Origin: an uncultured Roseateles sp.
GTDB lineage: Bacteria; Pseudomonadota; Gammaproteobacteria; Burkholderiales; Burkholderiaceae
DNA length: 64,000 nucleotides
Direction: 5' to 3'
Assembly (NCBI GenBank): GCA_946886855.1
Contig: CAMPJJ010000020.1
Location: 1 to 64,000 of the forward strand
Made by a program: the position numbers and the translations under genes. Below are positions 8,491-16,950 of this stretch, piece after piece. The notes beneath the pieces were generated by a model. It searched no databases. It was not told the origin of the DNA and saw only the letters and a list, made by a program, of their open reading frames with translations. How positions within the stretch are numbered: position 1 is the stretch's first letter; the number at the start of each line of letters is the position of its first letter.

Positions 8491-9898
8491 ACATCCCGTG
8501 GAGGTACCACGCCTCGACGGCAGCCTTGTCGTCGCCCTCGTTCTTCGCCGCGGTCACCCGTTGCTGATAGACGGCGATGACGCCGGCGTTCTCGTTGACG
8601 GCGATCCAGTAGTCGCGGGTGACCTGGCGATGATGTTGCCCCTGCTGGTCCGTGGCGGGCACGCGGTCCCACCAGCCGCCTTCGACGCGGTCCGGGCCGA
8701 CCAGCAGGGTCAGCGGACCCTGGTAATGCGGCCGGTGGTCGCGCACCGCCAGCCGCAGCGGCGGATCGAGCAGGAAGGCGGGTTCCGGGACGTCCGGCGC
8801 GCGCACCGCCGCGTGGCGGCTCCGGTGGCCCTGGCGACGCGACGGGGTCCGGCCGTCGCCGCAGGTCCGCCAGCGCGTCATCCATTCGGGCCGGTGATCG
8901 TTCGCGAGCACCGGCTGCAGCACGCGCTCCGGCCCGAGCCGCGCGGCGATGCGCTCCAGCGTCAGGTAGAGCGTCTCGCCGGTGCGCACGACGTCGGGCA
9001 GCAGGGAGCCGCTGTCCTCGACCAGCGCCTGCACGCCGACCGCCTCCAGCCGCAGCTCGCCGACGGGCGCCAGCAGTTGGGTCTTGGCCAGGTGTTCGGC
9101 CATCAGCCGGCAGAAGTGTTCGAGCTCGCGGATCGGCTCGGCCGTGCGCACCGTGAGGCAACCGCCTTCGCCGGCGTCCTTGGCGCGCATCGAGTCGTGC
9201 ACCCAGTGCAGCGTCACGCCGGTGGCGCCGGCATGGCGCGCGGCCAGCCAGCCGCACAGCCGCATCAGCAGCGGGCGCACGCCCAGCAGCAGCGCGGGCG
9301 CGTGATCCTCGCGGCTGGGCAGTTCGACACGGGCGTGGAAATCCTCGGGCAGGGCGACCCAGGCGTGCGCCTCGGGCCGCAGCCCGTAGGCCTGGTCCAG
9401 CATCGTCAGCAGCGCCGCGCCGAAGCGCCGGCTGATGCCGCCGCGCGGCAGCGCCCGCAGCTGACCCAGCGTGTTGATGCCGGCGCGGCTCAGCGGCTCG
9501 GCGTGTTCCGCGCCGGCGCTGAGCGTCTGCAGCGGCAGCGGGTCCAGCACCGCCTGCAGCAGACGTCCGCCGAGGTCGAGCACGCCGCAACGCGCCAGCA
9601 CCAGCGCGGCCGTGGCCGACGGCGCCCAGCCGATGCCGACGGCGCCCAGGTCGGGCGCCTCGTCGCTCAGGCGCGCCTTCAGCGCGGGCAGGCCCCGGAA
9701 CAGGCGCAGGCTGGCCTCGACCTCCATCACCACGGCGTCCTCCATCAAGGCCACGCGCGGTGTGAACTGCAGACACCACACCGCGAGCCCCGCCTGCGCC
9801 TCCGCGCAGATCCCCCAGGGATGCGGCGGCGGCGCGGTCGCCGGGTCCTCAAACGGCGCCGGCGGACGAGGCGGCAGGATCAGCGCGACCCACAACAT
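8483..9898 (-). CDS. imuB: ImuB, inactive Y-family polymerase-like mutasome protein
   Basis: 471-residue Y-family polymerase homologue. In characterised systems ImuB has lost polymerase activity and acts as the hub that binds the beta clamp, ImuA and DnaE2. The N-terminal part shows the expected LALWCLQFTP-like and DAVVMEVEASLRLFRG segments (about residues 38-70), without the acidic pair of active Y polymerases. It overlaps imuA upstream by 50 nt and dnaE2 downstream by 8 nt, the usual compact operon. It has no separate promoter and is therefore expected to be SOS-induced with imuA. Confidence 0.93.
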   Translation of the reverse strand: MLWVALILPPRPPAPFEDPATAPPPHPWGICAEAQAGLAVWCLQFTPRVALMEDAVVMEVEASLRLFRGLPALKARLSDEAPDLGAVGIGWAPSATAALVLARCGVLDLGGRLLQAVLDPLPLQTLSAGAEHAEPLSRAGINTLGQLRALPRGGISRRFGAALLTMLDQAYGLRPEAHAWVALPEDFHARVELPSREDHAPALLLGVRPLLMRLCGWLAARHAGATGVTLHWVHDSMRAKDAGEGGCLTVRTAEPIRELEHFCRLMAEHLAKTQLLAPVGELRLEAVGVQALVEDSGSLLPDVVRTGETLYLTLERIAARLGPERVLQPVLANDHRPEWMTRWRTCGDGRTPSRRQGHRSRHAAVRAPDVPEPAFLLDPPLRLAVRDHRPHYQGPLTLLVGPDRVEGGWWDRVPATDQQGQHHRQVTRDYWIAVNENAGVIAVYQQRVTAAKNEGDDKAAVEAWYLHGMYA

Positions 9899-10745
9899 GG
9901 GAGAACTCCGGGAACAGGGCGAGCGCGACGGGCTCGCGCGGGGACAGGGCAGCGGCGTCGGCGGACGCGTCGGCCGCCACGACCGGGGCCCACACCGACG
10001 CAGGGACCGGCACGGGCACCGGCGCGACCGGGGCGATCGGCGCGATCGGGCGCATCGTGCTGGGCTGCATGACGCGCGGCGTCAGCACGCGCTCGAGCCC
10101 GCCGGGGATCGAGGCCAGCCGCAGCGGGGTCTCGTGGGCGGGGCCCTTGCGCTTGAGGATCTGGACGTCCAGGGCCCAGTCGACGGCGATCGTCGCCAGC
10201 ACGCGCAGCGGGGCCGGCGACGGGTCATGGCGCGCCGACAGCGGCCGGAACAGGAACACCGGCCCTTCGAACGACTGCGCCAGCACCTGCAGCCGCCGCA
10301 ACTGCTCGGGCGCGGCCTGCGGCATCCAGGCCAGCACCGCGCCGGCGGCGTTGGACTTGATCAGTTGTTCGGTGCACCAGAGCCGCTCGGACGGCGCGCG
10401 GGCGTCGATCCAGACGAGGTGGCGCTCGTCCAGCCCCAGGTGCATCAGGCCGGGCAGGTGAGGGCGTTTGGGCGGTCCGACCATCGCCACCGCGGCGCCG
10501 TCGGCGACGACGCGTCGCAACGCCGGTCCCGCCAGCCGCCATTCGGCCAGCGAGAACTGCGGCAGCAGCACTTCGGTCAGCTGGCGCCCGGGCCAGCCGC
10601 CGCCCGGCAGTTCGGCATCGAGCGCGTCGAAGCCGCTCGGCCAGACGGTGTCGGTGCCGCGACCCAGTTCGTCGCCGCGCCAGAGCGCGTCGGCCACGGC
10701 CGGCGGGAGCGGGAGCGGCACCAGGGGGGGGGACAAGGGAGACAT
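9849..10745 (-). CDS. imuA: ImuA, SOS mutasome protein
   Basis: 298-residue RecA/SulA-related protein, first gene of the imuA-imuB-dnaE2 operon. The segment GFDALDAELPGGGWP near residue 38 matches the conserved N-terminal region of ImuA. The Walker-like region is degenerate, as usual. The C-terminal third is Pro/Ala-rich. The start is 50 nt from the LexA box, and GGAGAC lies upstream of the ATG. It is needed with ImuB and DnaE2 for damage-induced mutagenesis in other bacteria. The call rests on sequence and a diagnostic gene order. Confidence 0.93.
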   Translation of the reverse strand: MSPLSPPLVPLPLPPAVADALWRGDELGRGTDTVWPSGFDALDAELPGGGWPGRQLTEVLLPQFSLAEWRLAGPALRRVVADGAAVAMVGPPKRPHLPGLMHLGLDERHLVWIDARAPSERLWCTEQLIKSNAAGAVLAWMPQAAPEQLRRLQVLAQSFEGPVFLFRPLSARHDPSPAPLRVLATIAVDWALDVQILKRKGPAHETPLRLASIPGGLERVLTPRVMQPSTMRPIAPIAPVAPVPVPVPASVWAPVVAADASADAAALSPREPVALALFPEFSHVVGRADPAASSAGAV

Positions 10746-10764
10746 GGCGGTCGTCGGAGACAGA

Positions 10765-10788
10765 AACGCCGGTCGAACAACCGGCGTT
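10765..10788 (-). other. 5' leader hairpin of the imuA mRNA
   Basis: AACGCCGGT and ACCGGCGTT form a perfect 9-bp stem with a 6-nt loop between the LexA box and the imuA ribosome-binding site. On the minus strand it would lie at or very near the 5' end of the transcript, where it could protect the mRNA or modulate translation. Confidence 0.6.
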
Positions 10789-10794
10789 GAATCA

Positions 10795-10810
10795 CTGTAT
10801 GTGCATACAG
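10795..10810 (-). promoter_or_regulatory. LexA (SOS) box of imuA-imuB-dnaE2
   Basis: CTGTATGTGCATACAG matches CTGT-N8-ACAG exactly, and the flanks A and TA extend the match to the E. coli consensus. On the minus strand, TATACT overlaps the box edge and could be the -10. The only gene it can control is imuA, since the neighbouring histidine kinase gene ends at 10845 and reads the same way. Confidence 0.95.
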
Positions 10811-10844
10811 TATAGGGCGACGACAGCCCCCGTCCAGGGCTGTT

Positions 10845-12224
10845 TCAAGCCAGGTGGGCAGAATCTCCGGACTGGCCTCCCGGCGGCCGGGCGACGGCGG
10901 AAGAAGCGGGGAATGCCAGCACGAACCGCGTCCCTCCCCGGCCCGGCGCCTCCAGGCTGACGGTCCAGCCCAGGTGCTCGGCGACGCGCTTGACGATCGC
11001 CAGCCCCAGGCCCGCGCTGCCGGCGCCGGCCGGGTCGACCTGCATGAAGCGGTCGAAGATCCGGTCGCGCACGGCCGGCGGGATGCCGATGCCGGTGTCC
11101 TCGATGACCACGCGGCCGGCCTCGAGCCGGATGTCGACGCGACCCTCGTCGGTGAACTGGCAGGCGTTGCGGATCAGGTTGCCCAGCGCGATGGCCGCGA
11201 GCTCGGGCCGCGCGGGCACTTCCAGGCCGGCGTCGGCGGGCGCGGCGTGCAGCGTCATCTCGACCGCCTTGCCCTTGAGCAGCGGCCGGCAGCGCTCCAT
11301 CTCCTGGCGCAGCAGCGGCAGCAGCGCGGTCGGCGGCGCGCCGATGCTGGCCGGGTCGCGCGACAGCAGCAGCATCGCGACGACGCGCTCGCTGGTGTCG
11401 GCCGCGGTGCGCCGGATGCGCTCGGCCAGCTCGACCATGTCGTCGCGGCCGTGCAGGCGCGCCTTCAGGATCTCCGCGGCACCCAGCATGACCGCCAGCG
11501 GCGTGCGCAGCTCATGGCTGACGTCGCCGGTGAACCAGCGCTCGCGGTCCAGGTAGCGCTGCTGCGCCTCGGTCTTGGCCGCGAACGCGCGCGACAGCAC
11601 GCCCAGTTCGTCGGTGGAGTCCAGCAGCGGGTATTCGCGCGGCGCGGCGTCGGTCTCGACCGCGCGGGCCAGCGCGGTCACCGGCGCGACGATGCGGCTC
11701 GCGGTCAGTTGCGCCAGGAACAGGGCCAGGCCCAGGCAGCAGACGAAGGCCAGGCCGAGCAGGCCGTAGACGCCGGCCTCGATCTTGGCGAAGTCCTCGT
11801 CGCGGTCGGTCAGCACGAAGATCGTCCCGAGGTCGTCGCGGACCAGCGCGGTGAAGGTGGCGTCTTCCTGCGGCAGCGTGTACTTGCCCGGCGGCTTGCC
11901 GCGCAGCGCCGGCGGGATGGCATCGCCCTTGTAGAGCGTGACGCTGGGCGGCAGGTCGGCTTCCAGGCCCTGCTTCTCGCGGGCGATGAGCTCGTCGGCG
12001 GTGCGGTCCAGGCGCTGGTCGACGAGGCGGTCCTCGATGCTGGAGGCGATGCGCACCGCGGCGACCGCGAAGGCGCCGCAGACCAGCAGCGTCAGCAGCA
12101 GGAAGGCGGCGGCCACGCGCGTGCGCAGCGTGGTCGGCGCGGCCTTCGTGCGGCCGGCGCCGCGGGGGGTGTCGCGTGGGGTGTCGCGTGGATCGCCGAG
12201 TCCGTGCCGCGGCTCATCCCGCAT
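10845..12224 (-). CDS. Sensor histidine kinase
   Basis: 459-residue inner-membrane two-component sensor. It has a cytoplasmic Arg/Asp-rich head, TM1 at about 37-58, a periplasmic sensor of about 90 residues, TM2 at about 151-173 and a HAMP-like linker. The HisKA domain carries the phosphoacceptor in VSHELRTPL (H237), and the HATPase domain has an N box near NLIRNACQF and a G1 box DTGIGIP. It overlaps the upstream response regulator by 11 nt, so the two form one operon. The signal is unknown. The N-terminal DPRDTPRDTPRG encodes a short repeated motif. Confidence 0.93.
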   Translation of the reverse strand: MRDEPRHGLGDPRDTPRDTPRGAGRTKAAPTTLRTRVAAAFLLLTLLVCGAFAVAAVRIASSIEDRLVDQRLDRTADELIAREKQGLEADLPPSVTLYKGDAIPPALRGKPPGKYTLPQEDATFTALVRDDLGTIFVLTDRDEDFAKIEAGVYGLLGLAFVCCLGLALFLAQLTASRIVAPVTALARAVETDAAPREYPLLDSTDELGVLSRAFAAKTEAQQRYLDRERWFTGDVSHELRTPLAVMLGAAEILKARLHGRDDMVELAERIRRTAADTSERVVAMLLLSRDPASIGAPPTALLPLLRQEMERCRPLLKGKAVEMTLHAAPADAGLEVPARPELAAIALGNLIRNACQFTDEGRVDIRLEAGRVVIEDTGIGIPPAVRDRIFDRFMQVDPAGAGSAGLGLAIVKRVAEHLGWTVSLEAPGRGGTRFVLAFPASSAVARPPGGQSGDSAHLA

Positions 12225-12897
12225 CGGGCGACACCAGCCGGTAGCCGATGCCCGGGTGGGTCTTCAGCAGCGGGACGGGGAAGGGCTTGTCCAGCGCCGC
12301 GCGCAGCGCGTGGATGTGGGTGCGCAGCGCGTCGCTGTCGGGCGGATCGTTGCCCCAGACCTCGCGCTCGAGGTCCTCGCGGCGGACCAGCTTGGGCGCC
12401 TCGCGCAGCAGCGCGGACAGCAGCTTGTAGCCGGTGGGCGTCAGCTGCAGCGGCTTGCCGGCGCGGGTGGCCTCCAGCGTGTCGGGGTCGAAGTTGACGT
12501 CCGCGTAGCTGACCGCCGAGCTGAGGTTCAGGCCGTGCGAGCGCCGCATCAGCGCCTTGAGCCGGATCTCCAGCTCGACCAGCGAGAAGGGCTTGACGAG
12601 GTAGTCGTCGGCGCCGCTCTCGAAGCCGGTGACCTTGTCGGCGATGGTGTCGCGGGCGGTCAGCATGAGGATGGGGGTGGGGCGCCGGAAGTCCTTGCGC
12701 AGGCGCCGGGCGACATCCAGGCCGTCCAGGCCGGGCAGGGTCAGGTCCAGCACGATCGCGTCGTAGGAGCCGGCGGCGGCCTGCGCGAGGCCGCCCAGGC
12801 CGTTGCGGGCCACGTCCAGCGCGTAGCCCATCGGCTCGAGGTAGGCGAACAGGTTGGCGACGATGTCCGGGTTGTCTTCGATGACCAGCAGCTTCAT
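12214..12897 (-). CDS. OmpR-family response regulator
   Basis: 227-residue transcriptional regulator paired with the histidine kinase that follows. The receiver domain (1-115) has acidic residues near E7-D8, phosphoacceptor D51 in VLDLTLPG, T80 and K102 in LVKPF. The winged-helix DNA-binding domain occupies about 130-225 and ends in the usual GIGYRL motif. The ATG at 12897 was chosen because the receiver fold starts there; open sequence upstream runs into the tandem repeat. It overlaps the kinase gene by 11 nt. Its targets are not evident, and autoregulation through the upstream region is possible. Confidence 0.93.
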   Translation of the reverse strand: MKLLVIEDNPDIVANLFAYLEPMGYALDVARNGLGGLAQAAAGSYDAIVLDLTLPGLDGLDVARRLRKDFRRPTPILMLTARDTIADKVTGFESGADDYLVKPFSLVELEIRLKALMRRSHGLNLSSAVSYADVNFDPDTLEATRAGKPLQLTPTGYKLLSALLREAPKLVRREDLEREVWGNDPPDSDALRTHIHALRAALDKPFPVPLLKTHPGIGYRLVSPDAG

Positions 12898-13078
12898 CAC
12901 GTGGCTCTCGTTCCTGCGGCGCCGTGCGCCGCGTCGTCCTGGGGGACGGGTCCTGGAGGGAAGGAGTTCCCCCCGTCGGGGCCCGCGGATGTGAGGAATG
13001 CTATGCGAGCGAGGGCCTCCCGACCTGTCCGCGGGCTGTCGGCCGCGCCCATGGCAGAGGCATCGCCCGGGATCGGGG

Positions 13079-13199
13079 CGAACAGCGGGCCATTGCCGGG
13101 CCATCACCGGGTGATCAACGGGCCATCGACGGGTGATCAACTGGTTATCAACGGGTGATCAACGGGTGATCAACGGGCCATCGACGGGCCAGCAACGGG
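13079..13199. repeat. 11-bp tandem repeat, eleven units
   Basis: Exactly eleven 11-nt units cover 121 bp. TGATCAACGGG occurs three times and CCATCGACGGG twice; others include CCATCACCGGG, TTATCAACGGG, TGATCAACTGG and CCAGCAACGGG. The array lies in the 446-bp region between the response regulator (start 12897, minus) and the acetyltransferase (start 13344, plus). A period of 11 bp is about one helical turn, so each TGATCA-type core faces the same side of the DNA. No other gene is seen in 12898-13343. Confidence 0.85.
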
Positions 13200-13343
13200 C
13201 GATGGGCGCCCACGTGCTTCAAAGCTTCTGCGGTTCCTTGCGCTTCGTCACGTTTCGTGACGCAAGTCCGGGCCTGTCACCGACCGCTCGGTCGACGCTG
13301 CACTTGAAATCCGGCTTGGGCGCATAATTTGCGGGTTAACCCT

Positions 13344-13934
13344 ATGCTTGCGCCCTTCATCTCCATCCCCGCCGTCGAGCGGCTCACCGCGACCCGCCGG
13401 TTGAGCCTGCGTCCGCCTGCCGCGGCGGATGCCCGCAGCTTCCGCGACCTGCTGACCGATCCCGCGAACCGCCGGTTCGACGCGGGCGGTCCGGCTGCGT
13501 CCGAGCGGCTGGAGCACTGGCGCGCGCTGTGGACGCGCGACGGGTTGGGACCGTGGGCGGTGGCGTTGAGAGAGCAACCCTCGCTGGGCGCGATCGGTTT
13601 CGGCGGACTGAGCCGGGGCCGCATCTGCGGCGTGCCGGCGCTACTGCTGGAGTTCCACTTCCTGTCCGATCACTGGGGCCGCGGTTACGCGGCGGAGATG
13701 GCGACGGCGGCGCTGGCGCTGGCCTTCGACAGCCTGCATGCGACGTCGGTGCACGCACTGCTGGCGCCGGGCAACACGGCGGCGCGCAAGACGCTGGAGC
13801 GTGTCGGCCTGCGCCTGACCGGTTCCGTCGCCGACTGCCCGGGCGAGGCCGCCAGCCTGCTCTACGAGATCAACGCCGGGCAGTACGCGGCCCTGCCGCA
13901 AGAGCCGCCGGAAGCGACGCCGTTCGGGGCTTGA
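13344..13934 (+). CDS. GNAT-family N-acetyltransferase, RimJ/RimL-like
   Basis: 196-residue acetyltransferase of the GNAT fold that uses acetyl-CoA. It shows the N-terminal LTATRRLSLRPP strand typical of RimJ/RimL-like members, the acetyl-CoA loop in DHWGRGYAAEM, and the late motif NTAARKTLERVGL followed by beta strands. The substrate could be a protein N-terminus or a small amine and cannot be predicted. The start at ATG 13344 lacks a clear Shine-Dalgarno; CATAAT at 13323-13328 resembles a -10 element, so the mRNA leader may be very short. A TTG at 13329 is an alternative start that would add five residues. Confidence 0.88.
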   Translation: MLAPFISIPAVERLTATRRLSLRPPAAADARSFRDLLTDPANRRFDAGGPAASERLEHWRALWTRDGLGPWAVALREQPSLGAIGFGGLSRGRICGVPALLLEFHFLSDHWGRGYAAEMATAALALAFDSLHATSVHALLAPGNTAARKTLERVGLRLTGSVADCPGEAASLLYEINAGQYAALPQEPPEATPFGA

Positions 13935-14017
13935 GCCAGCCGGCCAGCCGGCCAGGCATGGACGATCGTCCGCCAGTCGTCCGCCAATCGTCCGACGACG
14001 GTTCAACGGGCGCCGCG

Positions 14018-14833
14018 CTACTGCTGCGGATACACCCGCAGCCCCGCCAGATCCAGCACCCGGAGTCCGCCGTACTCCACGGCGATGAGGCGTTGCTCCT
14101 GGAGGTGGCGCAGCGCCTCGTTGACGCGCTGGCGCGAGAGCCCCACCAGGTGCCCCAGCTCCTGCTGCGTGATGCGCAGCAGCCCGTTCACGCCGGGGTA
14201 GAGCTGCGGGTGGAACAGCGCCGCCAGGTTGCGCGCCACGCGCAGGTCGGGGTCGCTCTGGCGGTCGATCTCGCGCGCGGCGATGAACTGTCCCAGGCGC
14301 TCGTTGAGCTGGTTGAGCACATACCGGTTGAACGCGAGGCTGGTCCCCAGCAACTCGTGGAAGCTCTCCAGCGGCAGGCCCGCGACCACGCTGCGCCGCA
14401 GCGCCTGGATGTTGTACCGGTAGGCCTCGCGCTTGAGCAGCGTGCCTTCGCCGAACCAGCCGCCCGGCGGCACCCCGGTGAAGGTGACCTGCCGCGCCGC
14501 CGCGTCGTCGTTGCTCATCTTCAGCAACCCGTCGACCACGCCGAACCAGAAGTTGGCCTCCCGCCCGATGCGGCAGATCCGCTCGCCGACCTCGACCTCC
14601 GCCACCTGGATGCTCGACGCGACCCGCTCGCGCAGTTCGGGCTCGATCGCCTTCAGCCACGGGATGGCGCCCATCTCCTGCGCACTCGCGGCCCGCGCGC
14701 GCAGCCGGATCGGCTGCGTCGGCACGGCCCCGGCGAGGGGCGGCTGCAGGCCCGCGGGCGGGGGCGAACCCGGCGCGGCGTGGACAACGGTGTCGGTGGT
14801 CGGGGCCATCCCCCGTTCATCGCGCCTGCGCAT
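14018..14833 (-). CDS. Crp/Fnr-family transcriptional regulator
   Basis: 271-residue regulator. The cyclic-nucleotide-binding-like beta barrel (about residues 60-175) includes GVPPGGWFGEGTLL, where cAMP-binding proteins carry their phosphate cassette. A long dimerisation helix follows, then a C-terminal winged helix-turn-helix (about 215-265) with QELGHLVGLSRQRVNEALRHL. No Fnr-type cysteine cluster is seen. The first 45 residues are a Pro/Ala-rich extension; ATG 14809 is a possible shorter start. It is divergent from the CoA ligase/Liv transporter operon with a 170-bp gap and is the likely regulator of it, which is inference from position. Confidence 0.88.
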   Translation of the reverse strand: MRRRDERGMAPTTDTVVHAAPGSPPPAGLQPPLAGAVPTQPIRLRARAASAQEMGAIPWLKAIEPELRERVASSIQVAEVEVGERICRIGREANFWFGVVDGLLKMSNDDAAARQVTFTGVPPGGWFGEGTLLKREAYRYNIQALRRSVVAGLPLESFHELLGTSLAFNRYVLNQLNERLGQFIAAREIDRQSDPDLRVARNLAALFHPQLYPGVNGLLRITQQELGHLVGLSRQRVNEALRHLQEQRLIAVEYGGLRVLDLAGLRVYPQQ

Positions 14834-15003
14834 GACACCAGCCTGACGCGGCCCCCTGGGGAAAACGCTTCCCCGAAGTCTCCCTAGGACTGTCGTCGCA
14901 ATGACAACACGACGTCAATGAGCCGGCCTACAGTCGGCGCAACCCCGCGGCTGGAGCGCCTCCTTCAGAGACGGCGACAGCGGGGAATACAAAGGAGACG
15001 ACG

Positions 15004-16950
15004 GTGGAACAGACCTTCCCCCGCCTGCTGCTCGCTCACGCCGCCCAGCGCCCCCACGCGCCGGCCCTGCGCGAGAAGGAGCTCGGCATCTGGCAGACGC
15101 TCGACTGGGCGGCGCTGGCGGCGCTCGTGCGCGATCTGGCGCACGGCTTCGCCGCCGCCGGCATGACGCGCGGCCAGCACCTCGTCGTGATCGGCGAGAA
15201 CCGCCCCCGGCTCTATGCCTCGATGCTCGCCGCGCAGTCCCTGGGCGCGATCCCCGTGCCGCTGTACCAGGACGCGGTCGCGGCCGAATTCGCCTTCCCG
15301 CTGCAGAACGCGGACGTCGCCTTCGCCGTCGTCGAGGACCAGGAACAGGTCGACAAGCTGCTCGAGATCCGCGCCGCGTGCCCCGCGCTGCGGCGCATCT
15401 GGTTCGACGACCCGCGCGGCCTGCGGCATTACGACGCCGACGGGTTGGCCTCGATCGACGGCCTGCGCGACGACGGCCGCGCGCATGCGCTGCAGCACCC
15501 CGGGTGGTTCGAGCGCGAGGTCGAGGCCGGCCGCGCCGGCGACGTGGCGGCGATGTTCTTCACCTCGGGCACCACCGGTCATCCGAAGGGCGTGGTGCAC
15601 ACGCACACCTCGCTGATCGACCGCGCCCAGGCCGGCGCGCGCTTCGACAAGCTGACCGCCGACGAGGAGGTCCTCGCCTACCTGCCCTGCGCCTGGATCG
15701 GCCAGAACGTCTTCAGCTACGCGCAGTGGCTGGCCTGTGGCTACGTCGTCAACTGCCCCGAATCGGCGGGCACCGTCAGCATCGACCTCAAGGAGATCGG
15801 GCCGACCTACTACTTCGCGCCGCCGCGGGTCTTCGAGGGCCTGCTCACCAGCGTCATGATCCGCATGGAGGACGCCGGCGCGCCCAAGCGCTGGCTGTTC
15901 GCGAAGGCGATGGCGCTGGCGCACCGCGTCGGCCCGGCGCTGATGGACGGCAAGCCGGTCGACGCCTGGGAGCGCTTCAAGTACCGGCTCGGCGATCTCG
16001 CGATCTACGGCCCGCTGCGCAACGCGCTGGGCTTCTCGCGGGTGCGCGTGGCCTACACGGCGGGCGAGGCGATCGGGCCGGATCTCTTCAGCTTCTACCG
16101 CTCGATCGGCATCAACCTGAAACAGCTCTACGGCTCGACCGAGACCGCCGTCTTCGTCTGCCTGCAGCCGGACCATGAGGCCAAGTCCGACACCGTCGGC
16201 GTGCCCATCGACGGCGTCGAGATCAGGCTGGCGGACAACGGCGAGATCCTGGTGCGTTCGCCCGGCCTGCTCCAGGGCTACTACAAGAATCCGGAGGCGA
16301 CGGCCGAGGTGCTCGGCGCCGACGGCTGGTACCGGACCGGCGACGCGGGCTTCCTCGACGCGGGCGGCCATCTGAAGATCATCGACCGCGCCAAGGACGT
16401 GGGCCGCCTGCGCGGCGGCGCGCACGACGGTGAGATGTTCGCGCCCAAGTACGTCGAGAACAAGCTGAAGTTCTTCGCCTTCATCAAGGAGGCGGTGGCC
16501 TTCGGCGATGGCCGGGACCACGTCTGCGCCTTCGTCAACATCGACTTCGAGGCCGTCGGCAACTGGGCCGAGCGCCGCAACCTCGCCTACGCCGGCTACA
16601 CCGACCTGGCCGGCAAGCCCGAGGTGCTGGCGCTGATCAAGGACTGCGTCGAGAAGGTCAACGCCGACCTCGCGCAGGACGAGCGGCTGGCCGGCAGCCA
16701 GATCACGCGTTTCCTGGTGCTGCACAAGGAGCTCGATGCCGACGACGGCGAGCTCACCCGCACGCGCAAGGTGCGCCGCGGCGCGATCGCGGACAAGTAC
16801 GCCGTGCTGATCGACGCGCTCTACGCGGGCAAGGCCTCGCAGTACGTCGAGACGGCGGTCCGTTTCGAGGACGGCCGCAGCGGCAGCGTCAGCGCCGACC
16901 TGCGCATCGAGGCGGCCGCCACCTTCACGCACACCCGGAGGGCCGCCTGA
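15004..16950 (+). CDS. AMP-dependent acyl-CoA synthetase/ligase
   Basis: 648-residue adenylate-forming ligase that would activate a carboxylic acid to its CoA thioester. The P-loop-like motif FTSGTTGHPKG lies at residues 186-196, followed by YGSTE, then GWYRTGD and the hinge IDRAKDV, in the usual order. The GTG at 15004 is preceded by AAAGGAGA. It resembles long-chain/aryl CoA ligases found with Liv transporters in Burkholderiales. The stop overlaps the next start (TGATG), so it is the first gene of the transporter operon. The acid is unknown; neighbours suggest an aromatic or branched acid taken up by the adjacent ABC system. Confidence 0.92.
   Translation: MEQTFPRLLLAHAAQRPHAPALREKELGIWQTLDWAALAALVRDLAHGFAAAGMTRGQHLVVIGENRPRLYASMLAAQSLGAIPVPLYQDAVAAEFAFPLQNADVAFAVVEDQEQVDKLLEIRAACPALRRIWFDDPRGLRHYDADGLASIDGLRDDGRAHALQHPGWFEREVEAGRAGDVAAMFFTSGTTGHPKGVVHTHTSLIDRAQAGARFDKLTADEEVLAYLPCAWIGQNVFSYAQWLACGYVVNCPESAGTVSIDLKEIGPTYYFAPPRVFEGLLTSVMIRMEDAGAPKRWLFAKAMALAHRVGPALMDGKPVDAWERFKYRLGDLAIYGPLRNALGFSRVRVAYTAGEAIGPDLFSFYRSIGINLKQLYGSTETAVFVCLQPDHEAKSDTVGVPIDGVEIRLADNGEILVRSPGLLQGYYKNPEATAEVLGADGWYRTGDAGFLDAGGHLKIIDRAKDVGRLRGGAHDGEMFAPKYVENKLKFFAFIKEAVAFGDGRDHVCAFVNIDFEAVGNWAERRNLAYAGYTDLAGKPEVLALIKDCVEKVNADLAQDERLAGSQITRFLVLHKELDADDGELTRTRKVRRGAIADKYAVLIDALYAGKASQYVETAVRFEDGRSGSVSADLRIEAAATFTHTRRAA

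Noticed and set aside
13079..13199. Possible CRISPR array
   Set aside because: Units of 11 bp with no spacers and no cas genes in the window; it is a tandem minisatellite.
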